Source of the DNA: Aquisalimonas sp.
Lineage (GTDB): Bacteria; Pseudomonadota; Gammaproteobacteria; Nitrococcales; Aquisalimonadaceae
Assembly (NCBI GenBank): GCA_007126095.1
Contig: SLBZ01000085.1
Coordinates: 1 to 34,508, forward strand
Direction of reading: 5' to 3'
DNA length: 34,508 nucleotides
Shown here: piece by piece, positions 1 to 8,304 of the stretch
Position numbering within the stretch: position 1 is the first letter of the stretch
How the letters are laid out: each line of letters starts with the position of its first letter
Translations under genes and position numbers: made by a program
Notes under the pieces: model-generated
What the model was told of the DNA's origin: nothing
The model's database searches: none
The model's input: only the letters and a program-made list of their open reading frames with translations

Positions 1-36
1 CCGACCCGCCCGGGAACCGGCGAGGAGCCACAATGA
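1..36 (+). CDS. 3' end of an upstream gene, possibly an ECF sigma factor (partial)
   Basis: Frame 1 is open from the window edge and stops at TGA 34-36, giving a C-terminus ending ...GTGEEPQ. The stop overlaps the ATG of the following anti-sigma factor in an ATGA (33-36). Such 4-nt overlaps are typical of translationally coupled genes, and sigma factor genes usually sit directly upstream of small zinc-finger anti-sigma genes. The sigma factor identity is inferred only from that neighbour; the eleven visible residues carry no family signature. It could also be chance open frame in GC-rich DNA. Confidence 0.35.
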   Translation, partial: PTRPGTGEEPQ

Positions 37-269
37 GCCAGGATGACCTGACCTGCGAGGAGGTCCTGGAGCAGCTTTTCGCCTACCTGGACGAAGAGCT
101 GGACGACGCGCGCCTGGCCGCCATCGACCGGCACCTGGAGCGGTGTCGGGACTGCTTCACGCGGGCGGAGTTCGAGAAGCGTCTGCGGGCACGGGTTCAT
201 CGCACGGGCACGGCGCCGGCACCCGAACGGTTGCGGCAACGACTGAAGAAGGTGCTCGATCGCTACTGA
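33..269 (+). CDS. zinc-finger anti-sigma factor (zf-HC2 / ZAS type)
   Basis: This 78-residue soluble protein has the ZAS signature: Cys8, then His34-x3-Cys38-x2-Cys41 (HLERCRDC). The spacing matches RsrA/ChrR-type anti-sigma factors, which bind an ECF sigma factor and release it when zinc or redox state changes. There is no membrane segment, so it should act in the cytoplasm. GAGGAG at 22-27 lies just before the ATG. It overlaps an upstream frame by 4 nt and is followed after 30 bp by the methyltransferase gene, so the three probably form one operon. The family is clear; the signal it senses and the partner sigma factor cannot be read from this window. Confidence 0.8.
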   Translation: MSQDDLTCEEVLEQLFAYLDEELDDARLAAIDRHLERCRDCFTRAEFEKRLRARVHRTGTAPAPERLRQRLKKVLDRY

Positions 270-299
270 CCCTGTGCTCCTGAAGCGGAGGGTAGCGCC

Positions 300-1535
300 A
301 TGGTGGCGATACTGGGATATTCGCGCCGGCAGATCTTCGCGGCCGTCCGCGAGATGTACACCGCGGTGGCCGCGTCGCCGGATGACCATTTCCATTTCCC
401 CGTGGGCCGATCGGCCGCAAGCGCCATCGGCTACCCATCCGAGCAGCTCGACCGTCTCCCCGCCACCGCCGCGAACGCCTTCGCCGGTGTCGGCTACCCG
501 TTCTCCGGCGGCGCGATCCGGCCCGGGGACACCACGCTGGACATCGGCGCCGGCGCCGGCAACGACGCGCTGATCGCCGCGCAGCTCACGGGCGATACCG
601 GCCACGTGATCGCGCTCGATCTCACCCGCGGCATGACCCGACGCATTCACGCCGCAGTCCGCGAAGCCGGCGTCGCCAACGTGAGCGTCATGGAAGCCTC
701 GGCGGAGCGCCTGCCGCTGGCCGCTGAGACCGTCGACAGCATCACCAGCAACGGCGCTCTGAACCTGGTCCCGGACAAGCGCCGCGCCGTGGCCGAGATG
801 TTCCGGGTACTGCGCCCCGGCGGTCGCCTGCAGCTCGCCGACGTGGTCATCCGCCGCCCGGTGACCGTGGATTGCAGCGACGACCCGCGCCTGTGGGTGG
901 AGTGCGTGGTGGGCGCCACCGTGGACGAGGACCTGCTGGCCCTGTTCCGCGACGCCGGTTTCACGGACATTCGCGTTGTCCGTTCGCTGGACTACTTCGC
1001 CCACAGCCCCAGCGCCCAGACCCGCGAGATCGCCGCGAGCTTCGGTGCCCACTCCGTGGAACTGGCCATGCAGCGGGGGGAGCGGTCACCGGGCGCCTTC
1101 CGGCGCTGGGCGCGCCGCCTGAACCCGGTGCGCGGGGTGAAGTCACTCTGGCGGCGTGGCGCCGTCGGCGTCGCCAGTCTCGTCCTAGCACTGCTCACCT
1201 GCTACGGCACCATGGCGGCACTGGCCATGCTGGCGGCCCTGGGGGCGGGCGTCGCCGTCGACGAAGGCCTGTGGGCCGCCCTGATCGGACTGTTCGCCAT
1301 CCTGACCGTGGCGGCGATCGCCCCGGGAATGCGCCAGCACCGCCATGCCGGGCCCCTGACCGTGGGCACGGCAGGCGGGCTGGTGGTGTGCTACGCCCTG
1401 TTCGTGCACTACTCCATGGCCGTGGAGCTGGCAGGTTTCCTCGCCCTGGCCGTGGGTGTCGGCTGGGACATGCTCCTGCGCCGGCGCGCCCAGGCGCGGG
1501 TGCTGGGCGTGCAGGGGGCGTCCGGCCCTCGGTGA
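300..1535 (+). CDS. ArsM-like SAM methyltransferase fused to a four-helix membrane domain
   Basis: This is a 411-residue two-part protein. Residues 60-235 form a class I SAM methyltransferase: motif I is DIGAGAGND (81-89), the acidic residue is Asp107, and the post-motif is RVLRPGG (169-175). Overall it looks like arsenite methyltransferase ArsM. Of the three As(III)-binding cysteines of that family, only the last is present (Cys202 in WVECVVGA). The first two positions hold Val64 (GVGYP) and Gly152 (SNGALNL), so arsenite methylation is doubtful. Residues 288-392 contain about four hydrophobic helices with a QHRH motif (346-349), resembling small MerC-type membrane proteins in layout. GGAGG at 287-291 sets the ATG. 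The gene follows an anti-sigma factor by 30 bp, suggesting stress-controlled expression. The substrate is unknown. Confidence 0.75.
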   Translation: MVAILGYSRRQIFAAVREMYTAVAASPDDHFHFPVGRSAASAIGYPSEQLDRLPATAANAFAGVGYPFSGGAIRPGDTTLDIGAGAGNDALIAAQLTGDTGHVIALDLTRGMTRRIHAAVREAGVANVSVMEASAERLPLAAETVDSITSNGALNLVPDKRRAVAEMFRVLRPGGRLQLADVVIRRPVTVDCSDDPRLWVECVVGATVDEDLLALFRDAGFTDIRVVRSLDYFAHSPSAQTREIAASFGAHSVELAMQRGERSPGAFRRWARRLNPVRGVKSLWRRGAVGVASLVLALLTCYGTMAALAMLAALGAGVAVDEGLWAALIGLFAILTVAAIAPGMRQHRHAGPLTVGTAGGLVVCYALFVHYSMAVELAGFLALAVGVGWDMLLRRRAQARVLGVQGASGPR

Positions 1536-1552
1536 TACGGCCGCGCAGCCGG

Positions 1553-2638
1553 CTACCGCTGGCCGCTGGGCGCCTTCTTGCGGGCCGTTGCCTTCTTGCC
1601 GCTGGTCGATGCTTTCGTCCCGCCCGATGCCGCCTTGGTGCGGGCCTGCCCCTTGCCCGCCGCCGACTTCGTCTTGCTGCCCGGGCCGTTCTCGCGCCGC
1701 GGTGCGCGCGCCGGCCTGTCCGGCTCCGGCACCGGGATGGCGCGCAGATGATCCTGTTCGCAGCGGGTCAACGCCACCTTGGCATCGGGGTGCTCATCGG
1801 CGATCCAGACGCTCTGGTCGCCCACCCACTCGCCCGCCTCCACGGACTTGACGAAATCGCCGATCAGCCGGCTGGTCAGTTCCGGAATCTCCAGGGTGAA
1901 GGCGTGACACACCCGCGGCACGAGAATCAGCCGTGAGGAACGGATATGGCGGCGCATGATGTCGTGCAGATGGCGTGGGGTGAGGTAGTCGAACTCGCCG
2001 TTCATGATCAGCGTCGGGCATTCGATGGCGGCGAGCTCCGGCGTCAGCGAGCGGAAATCCGACAGCGACTCCATGAGATTCTGGATGCCATAGAGCTCGT
2101 TGGTGGAGGCCCCCACGCGCTTGATCAGGTGCACCAGATCGCGGTTGGCGGCGATGTACTGATTGCTGAAATTCAGCGGCATCAGCAGGTCCAGGTAGAA
2201 CTCGAACCCCACCCGCGCCAGCCCCTGGTAGAGGTTGACCGCATGGCCTTCGAGCTGCGGGTCCAGCTCCGAGAACGTGCTCACGGGCAGCAGCCCGCCG
2301 ATGCGCTCCGGATAACGGATGGCGTACTTGAGCGCGACCACACCACCGAATGAAATTCCGAAGACATACGGGCGCTCGATGCCCAGGTGCGTGTGGAGCG
2401 CCGCCAGCATGGTGGCGTGGTCGTCGAAGTCGGCACCGAGCACCGGCTTGGACGACGCCCCCTGGCCCACCATGTCGTAGGTGAGCACGCGGCAGCCGCG
2501 GGCGGGCAGCAGCTCGAAGTAGGGCGCCCAGTGGTTGGTGCGCATGGACAGCCCGTTGACGATGGTCACCACCGGGTCACCCTCGCGCCCGTGCAGCTCG
2601 TAGTAGAGAGACTTGCCCTCGTGCTCGAAGCTCGGCAT
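1553..2638 (-). CDS. alpha/beta hydrolase with Lys/Ala-rich C-terminal tail
   Basis: This 361-residue protein has an alpha/beta-hydrolase fold over residues 1-270. The nucleophile elbow is GISFGG (Ser96), the acid is Asp217 (NGEFDYLT) and the His is 245 (RVCHAF). The oxyanion loop reads IVNGLSM instead of the usual HG, as in RhlA and PhaG-type acyltransferases, so an acyl transfer or thioesterase role is possible but unproven. Residues 304-361 form a disordered tail. Its last 40 residues carry nine Lys with Ala, Ser, Thr and Gly, like the histone-like tail of AlgP. The start ATG directly abuts the stop of the upstream minus-strand gene (TGAATG), implying translational coupling. The gene is convergent with the methyltransferase, with 17 bp between stops. 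The substrate is not recognisable. Confidence 0.75.
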   Translation of the reverse strand: MPSFEHEGKSLYYELHGREGDPVVTIVNGLSMRTNHWAPYFELLPARGCRVLTYDMVGQGASSKPVLGADFDDHATMLAALHTHLGIERPYVFGISFGGVVALKYAIRYPERIGGLLPVSTFSELDPQLEGHAVNLYQGLARVGFEFYLDLLMPLNFSNQYIAANRDLVHLIKRVGASTNELYGIQNLMESLSDFRSLTPELAAIECPTLIMNGEFDYLTPRHLHDIMRRHIRSSRLILVPRVCHAFTLEIPELTSRLIGDFVKSVEAGEWVGDQSVWIADEHPDAKVALTRCEQDHLRAIPVPEPDRPARAPRRENGPGSKTKSAAGKGQARTKAASGGTKASTSGKKATARKKAPSGQR

Positions 2639-3292
2639 TCAGTCGCTCTCCTCTTCCAGACCCTTGCCGGGCGGTTGCCCGAGGGTCGCCAGAAGCTGGG
2701 CGAAACACGCCTCGACGCGCTCGCGCTGGGTCTCCACCAGCCGCTCGCGCTCCTGCCGTGACAGGCCGGCATCCAGGTCCTTGAGCATGCGGATCTGCGT
2801 CTGGATCTGGCGCCCGTTCTCGTCCTCGATGGCCTTGAGCGCACTCAGGAACGGATCGGCCTCCACATCCACGGCGGGCGGCACCAGCGGCATGAAACGC
2901 AGCACCGACATGAACGCGTGGCTGAGCGCGAGGTAGCTGTAGAAGCGTTCGTCCACTTCGAAGAACCCCGGCAGGTAACGGGCCGCCTCGGTGCGGGACC
3001 ACAGGTCCATGCTCAGGGTCGCCGCCTCCATGTAGATCAACGACTGGGACGACCACTGGGTGGCCCGGCCCAGCAGGGTGGTGAGTTCAAGCTCGCGGTA
3101 GTACTGGCCGTGGAGAAACCGGTACGGCAGCCAGTCCACCGGCTGCCACTCGAGCTTGGCCAGCACGGCGACGTTGATCCCCTTGACCGCCTGCAGATAC
3201 AGCGCGATGCGCGTCTGGTCGTTAGCATCCGGCGTGCCGTTGCGGAAGTGGCGCTTGACCCGGCGCTGCTGCTCTTCAAAAGACGGACTCAT
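2639..3292 (-). CDS. conserved-looking hypothetical protein, helical, coupled to the hydrolase
   Basis: This 217-residue protein belongs to no family I recognise. It lacks a signal peptide and clear membrane segments. It is rich in aromatic residues (a WQPVDWLPYRFLHGQYY stretch near 48-64) and likely all-helical, with a charged, coiled-coil-like region around 155-195 and an acidic end (LEEESD). GGGAG lies about 8 nt upstream of the ATG. Its TGA is followed immediately by the ATG of the alpha/beta hydrolase, so the two proteins are probably made together and may form a complex. It is divergent from glutamate dehydrogenase across 155 bp. Coding is supported by frame length, ribosome binding site and tight packing. 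Confidence 0.7.
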   Translation of the reverse strand: MSPSFEEQQRRVKRHFRNGTPDANDQTRIALYLQAVKGINVAVLAKLEWQPVDWLPYRFLHGQYYRELELTTLLGRATQWSSQSLIYMEAATLSMDLWSRTEAARYLPGFFEVDERFYSYLALSHAFMSVLRFMPLVPPAVDVEADPFLSALKAIEDENGRQIQTQIRMLKDLDAGLSRQERERLVETQRERVEACFAQLLATLGQPPGKGLEEESD

Positions 3293-3447
3293 CGATTACT
3301 CCCGTTGCCCTGTGGCTGACGCCCCGCAGGCAGTCTAACGGATACCGCCGCTGCAGGGCATACGGCATGCCGCTGTCAGGGTGCACTCCGGCAGCGCAAC
3401 TCGTATGCTGGGAGAAGCCGGACACCAACAAGAAGGGGCCGCAACCC

Positions 3448-6400
3448 ATGCGAACCGGACCGGAAGGGCGCAAGCGGGAACTGCTGGACGCAGTGGAGCA
3501 ACGGATCGACGAACGCTGGCCCAGGGAGGCGTGTGAAACGATCAAGGGACTGGTCCGCGGGTACTACCTGCGCGTCGCGGCGGAAGACATGATGCAGCGG
3601 GACCCGGCCGACCTCTACGGTGCGGTGCTCTCCCACTGGCATCTCGCCCGGCGGCGGCGCCCGGGGCAGGCCCGGATCCACGTCTACAACCCGGAGACGG
3701 AGCAGCACGGTTGGGAATCGAGCCACACGATCGTGCAGATCATCTGCGATGACCACCCCTTTCTGGTGGACTCCGTCGCCATGGCCCTCAATCGGCACAA
3801 CCTCACCGTCCACCTGATCATCCATCCCATCATCGTGTCCCGGCGTAACGCCCAGGGGGAGATCGAAGAGGTCAACCCGGACACCGCCGAGGAGAAGGCG
3901 GGCGTTCGGGAGGCGTGGATGCATTTCGAGGTGGACCGCCAGAGCAGCCGCGAGACCATGGACGCCGTCCACGACGACGTCCAGCACGTCCTGGACGACG
4001 TGGAACAGGCGGTGGCGGACTGGAAGGGCATGCGCGAGCGCATCGCGGAGGCGCGGTCTCAGCTCGCCGGAACCGCACCCGCGGGGCCGGACCGGGACGA
4101 AAGCCTGGCCTTCCTCGACTGGCTGGCAGAGGATCATTTCACCTTCCTGGGCTACCGCTGCTACGACCTGGAACGCCAGGGCCGCAAGGACACCCTGACA
4201 CCGGTCAAGGGTTCGGGGCTCGGCATCCTGCGGCGGCTGTCCGGCAAGGGGTCGTCCGAGAGCTTCAACGCACTGCCGGCGGCGGTGAAGGCCCTGGCGC
4301 GCGACCCGGAGACCCTGATCCTGACCAAGTCCAACCACCGGGCCACGGTGCACCGGCCCGGCTACATGGACTATGTGGGCGTGAAACGGCTGGACGCCGA
4401 CGGCAAGGTCATCGGCGAACACCGCTTCCTGGGGCTGTACACCTCGGCGGCCTACAACCGCAATCCACGCGGCATTCCGTTGCTGCGACGCAAGATCCAG
4501 AAAGTCATGGAGCGCGCCGACCTGCCCTATCCCGGCCACGCGAGCAAGGCGCTGATCAACATCCTGGAGACCTACCCGCGCGACGAACTGTTCCAGATCC
4601 ATCCGGACACCCTGCACGACATCGCCATGGGCATCCTGCAGCTGCAGGACCGCCAGCAGGTGCGGTTGTTCGTCCGCCACGACACCTACCGCCGGTTCGT
4701 CTCCTGCCTGGTGTTCGCGCCCCGGGACCGTTACAACACGGATGTGCGCCAGCGCATGCAGAGCCTGCTGGAATCGGCGTTCCAGTCCGAGCACTCGGAG
4801 TTCACGGTCAACCTGTCGGAATCCGTGCTGGCGCGCATTCACTTCATCCTGCACGTGAGCCCCGGCGCCGATCTGGAACAGGATCACCAGGAGCTGGAGC
4901 GCCGCCTGGCAGCCACCGTGCGCGCATGGACCGACGATCTGCACGAAGCGCTGCGCGAGTACTACGGCGAGGCGCGCGGCAACAGCCTCTACGAGCGTTA
5001 CGGTCAGGGCTTCGGCGCGGCGTATCGCGAGGACACGTCGGCCCGGGCCGCCGCCCACGACATCGAGCGGCTGGAACAGCTGGACACCGACGCCAACCTG
5101 AACATCGTGCTCTACCGCCCGCTCGAGGCACCCGAAGACCGCCTGCGGTTGCGGCTCTACCACCGCGGCGACAGCGTCACCCTCTCCGACGCCATGCCCA
5201 TTCTCGAGAACATGGGCGTGCAGGTGCTCGACGAGCGCCCCTACGTGGTCCATGCCACGGGCAATGACCAGCCCGCATGGATCCACGATTTCGGCCTCCG
5301 CTACCCCGGCGGCGACCTGGACGTGGAGCAGGTGCGGGAATACTTCGAGCAGGCTTTCGGCGCCGTGTGGCGGCGACAGGCGGATGACGACGGCTTCAAC
5401 CATCTGGTCCTCGCCGCCCGGCTGGCCTGGGACGAAATCGTGGTGCTGCGCGCCTACAGCCGCTACCTGCGCCAGGCTGGCACCGCCTACAGCCAGGCGT
5501 ACATGGAGGAAACACTCGCCAACAACCCGCGCATCACGCGGCTGTTGATCCGCCTGTTCCACAACCGCTTCGATCCGGACCGGGTGGACGCCAAGCGCGC
5601 CGGGCGCATGGCCGAGCAGATTGAGCGCGCGCTGCACGACGTCCCCAGCCTGGACGAGGACCGCATGCTGCGCCGGCTGCTCGCCGCGATTCAGGCCACC
5701 GTCCGCACCAACGCCTACCAACGCGACCGCGACGGCCGGCGCCACGCGTACCTCAGCCTCAAGCTGATCCCGGAACGCATTCCGGAGATGCCCAAACCGT
5801 GGCCCGCCTTCGAGATCTACGTCTACTCGCCACGTACCGAGGGCGTACACCTGCGCGGCGGCAAGGTGGCCCGGGGCGGGCTGCGCTGGTCGGAGCGCAA
5901 GGAAGACTACCGCACCGAAGTACTGGGGCTGATGAAGGCGCAGATGGTGAAGAACGCCGTCATCGTGCCCGTGGGCGCCAAGGGCGGGTTCGTGGCCAAG
6001 CAGCTGCCGGAGGAGCGCGACGCCCAGCCGGCAGAGGTGCAGGCCTGTTATCGCCTGTTCATCCGCGGCCTGCTGGACGTCACCGACAACTACGTGGGCG
6101 ATGCCGTGGAGCCACCACCGCGGGTCGTGCGCCACGACGAGGACGACCCTTACCTGGTGGTCGCCGCCGACAAGGGCACGGCCACGTTCTCCGATATCGC
6201 CAACGGCCTGGCGGAGGAGTACGGTTTCTGGCTCCGCGACGCCTTTGCATCGGGTGGCTCCAACGGCTACGACCACAAGAAGATGGGGATCACGGCCCGC
6301 GGCGCCTGGGTGGCGGTCATGCGGCATTTCCGTGAGCTGGGGCAAGACACCCAGCGTCAGCCGTTCACCGTGGCCGGCGTGGGGGACATGTCCGGTGACG

Positions 6401-8304
6401 TCTTCGGCAACGGCATGCTGCTGTCCGAGCAGATCCGCCTGGTGGCCGCCTTTGACCACCGCCATATCTTCATCGACCCGGAACCGGATCCGGCCACCGG
6501 CTACGCCGAGCGAAAACGCCTGTTCGACAAGGCCCGGTCGAGCTGGGACGACTACAACCGCAAGCTCCTCTCCCGCGGTGGCGGCGTCTATCCGCGCAGC
6601 GCCAAGTCCATCGAGCTGAGTCCCGAGGCCCGCGACGCACTGGGCATCGACGAGCAGCAGATGGCGCCCAACCAGCTCATGCAGGCCATCCTCAAGGCGC
6701 CCGTGGACCTCTTCTGGAACGGCGGCATCGGCACCTACATCAAGTCGGTGGAGGAGACCCACCTGGACGTGGGCGACCGCGCCAACGATCCCGTGCGGGT
6801 GGACGCGGCGCAGCTCCGCTGCAAGGTGGTCGGCGAAGGCGGCAACCTCGGCGTCACGCAGCTGGGCCGCATCGAGTTCGCCCGCAACGGCGGCCGCATC
6901 AATACCGACGCCATCGACAACGCCGGCGGCGTCAGCTGCTCGGACCACGAGGTCAACATCAAGATTCTGCTCAACGAGGAGATGGAGCGTGGCGACCTCA
7001 CCGAGAAACAGCGCAAGCGCCTGCTGGCGGACATGTCCGACGAAGTGGCGCGGCTGGTGCTGGAGGACAACTACCGCCAGACCGAGGCTCTGAGCACCAT
7101 GGAGTACCGGGCGCCGGAGCTGCTCGGCGAACATGCGCGCCAGATCCGGGCCCTGGAGCAGGCGGGCGAGCTGGACCGCCAGCTGGAAAGCCTGCCCGAC
7201 GACATGGCCATCGAGGAGCGGGCGCAGGCGGGCTCAGGCCTGATGCGTCCGGAGCTTGCGGTGCTGCTCGCCCACGCCAAGCTGGCCGGCTTCCGCGCCC
7301 TGGTGGACACCGATCTGGTGGACGACGCCAGCCTGCAGGACGTGCTGGTGCGGTACTTTCCCTCCCCCTTGCAGGACAAGCACCGCAATCATATGCCGGA
7401 CCACCGCCTGCGCCGGGAGATCATCGCCACCCAGATCACCAACGACATGCTCAACCGCATGGGCGCCGGATTCCTCTTCCGCATGGCCGACAAGACCGGT
7501 GTACCCGCGGGCGACGTGGCACGGGCGTACTTCGCCGCACGCCGGATCTTCGGCCTGGAGCAGCTCTGGGATGCGCTGGACACCCAGGACAACCGCATCT
7601 CCGCCGACCTCCAGCAGCAGCTGCGCCTGGACATCCTGATCCTGGCCGAACGCACGGCGCTCTGGCTGCTGCGCCACCTGCCCGGCAGCCTCTCCGACGC
7701 CCGCACCAGCGACCATCTTGCCGGCGTTGTCGCCGGTCTCGCCGGCGAACTGGACGCGCTGCTGCCGGCGCCGGACCAGGACGCCCAGGCAGAGCACGCG
7801 GCGGAGCTGGTCACCGGGGGCGTGCCCGAGGCACTGGCCCGGGACATCGCCCAGCTCGCCCCCCTCGGCGCGGCCATGGACATCTCCCTGATTGCCGAGG
7901 ACACGGGCTGCACACCCGGCCGCGCCGCCGCCGTCTACTACCAGCTGGGTCACAGCCTGGGCCTGCGCTGGCTGGATAACGCCGTGCGGGGGCTGACCAC
8001 CACAACCCAGTGGGAAGAGCGTTGCCGGCTCGGCCTGGAGGACGACTTCGCGCTCTACCTGCGGCTGCTCGCCACCAGCGTGTTGCAGGGCGACGATGCC
8101 GCCCGCACCCCCGAAGAACAGGTGCAGGAGTGGCAGACCGCCATGGCCGGGCCGACCGGACGCCTGGCGCAAACCCTGGATGACATCGGCACCCTCGGTC
8201 AGCCGGATCTGTCCATGCTCACCGTCGCCGTCCAGGACCTCAAGAACGTCGCCGTGCTGTCGACACGGCGGCAGGGACAATACCAGGACAACGAAACCGC
8301 ATGA
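3448..8304 (+). CDS. gdhB: NAD-specific glutamate dehydrogenase, large 180-kDa type
   Basis: The enzyme oxidatively deaminates glutamate to 2-oxoglutarate and ammonia with NAD. It is 1618 residues long, matching the family (about 1600-1620 in Pseudomonas and Caulobacter). The N-terminal half holds ACT-like regulatory regions. The catalytic part includes the substrate Lys in GAKGGFVAK (Lys845), the nucleotide-binding GVGDMSGDVFGNG (977-989), and a later GEGGNLGVTQLGR segment. The frame also opens at 3367, but the ATG at 3448 is preferred: AGAAGGGG (3431-3438) sits 9 nt before it, the resulting length fits the family, and a possible -10 (TATGCT, 3404-3409) lies downstream of the earlier ATG. 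The stop overlaps the next gene by 4 nt (ATGA). The family is certain; the symbol follows Pseudomonas usage. Confidence 0.95.
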   Translation: MRTGPEGRKRELLDAVEQRIDERWPREACETIKGLVRGYYLRVAAEDMMQRDPADLYGAVLSHWHLARRRRPGQARIHVYNPETEQHGWESSHTIVQIICDDHPFLVDSVAMALNRHNLTVHLIIHPIIVSRRNAQGEIEEVNPDTAEEKAGVREAWMHFEVDRQSSRETMDAVHDDVQHVLDDVEQAVADWKGMRERIAEARSQLAGTAPAGPDRDESLAFLDWLAEDHFTFLGYRCYDLERQGRKDTLTPVKGSGLGILRRLSGKGSSESFNALPAAVKALARDPETLILTKSNHRATVHRPGYMDYVGVKRLDADGKVIGEHRFLGLYTSAAYNRNPRGIPLLRRKIQKVMERADLPYPGHASKALINILETYPRDELFQIHPDTLHDIAMGILQLQDRQQVRLFVRHDTYRRFVSCLVFAPRDRYNTDVRQRMQSLLESAFQSEHSEFTVNLSESVLARIHFILHVSPGADLEQDHQELERRLAATVRAWTDDLHEALREYYGEARGNSLYERYGQGFGAAYREDTSARAAAHDIERLEQLDTDANLNIVLYRPLEAPEDRLRLRLYHRGDSVTLSDAMPILENMGVQVLDERPYVVHATGNDQPAWIHDFGLRYPGGDLDVEQVREYFEQAFGAVWRRQADDDGFNHLVLAARLAWDEIVVLRAYSRYLRQAGTAYSQAYMEETLANNPRITRLLIRLFHNRFDPDRVDAKRAGRMAEQIERALHDVPSLDEDRMLRRLLAAIQATVRTNAYQRDRDGRRHAYLSLKLIPERIPEMPKPWPAFEIYVYSPRTEGVHLRGGKVARGGLRWSERKEDYRTEVLGLMKAQMVKNAVIVPVGAKGGFVAKQLPEERDAQPAEVQACYRLFIRGLLDVTDNYVGDAVEPPPRVVRHDEDDPYLVVAADKGTATFSDIANGLAEEYGFWLRDAFASGGSNGYDHKKMGITARGAWVAVMRHFRELGQDTQRQPFTVAGVGDMSGDVFGNGMLLSEQIRLVAAFDHRHIFIDPEPDPATGYAERKRLFDKARSSWDDYNRKLLSRGGGVYPRSAKSIELSPEARDALGIDEQQMAPNQLMQAILKAPVDLFWNGGIGTYIKSVEETHLDVGDRANDPVRVDAAQLRCKVVGEGGNLGVTQLGRIEFARNGGRINTDAIDNAGGVSCSDHEVNIKILLNEEMERGDLTEKQRKRLLADMSDEVARLVLEDNYRQTEALSTMEYRAPELLGEHARQIRALEQAGELDRQLESLPDDMAIEERAQAGSGLMRPELAVLLAHAKLAGFRALVDTDLVDDASLQDVLVRYFPSPLQDKHRNHMPDHRLRREIIATQITNDMLNRMGAGFLFRMADKTGVPAGDVARAYFAARRIFGLEQLWDALDTQDNRISADLQQQLRLDILILAERTALWLLRHLPGSLSDARTSDHLAGVVAGLAGELDALLPAPDQDAQAEHAAELVTGGVPEALARDIAQLAPLGAAMDISLIAEDTGCTPGRAAAVYYQLGHSLGLRWLDNAVRGLTTTTQWEERCRLGLEDDFALYLRLLATSVLQGDDAARTPEEQVQEWQTAMAGPTGRLAQTLDDIGTLGQPDLSMLTVAVQDLKNVAVLSTRRQGQYQDNETA

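Noticed and set aside
872..1936. 354-residue plus-strand frame running from the methyltransferase into the hydrolase gene
   Set aside because: It is Arg/Pro/Gly-rich without domains and overlaps two supported genes in other frames.
3376..7134. 1252-residue open frame antisense to glutamate dehydrogenase
   Set aside because: GC-rich coding DNA commonly leaves the opposite strand open. The translation is low-complexity (rich in His, Val, Gln, Gly) with no domain pattern, while the sense strand encodes a complete, well-conserved enzyme.
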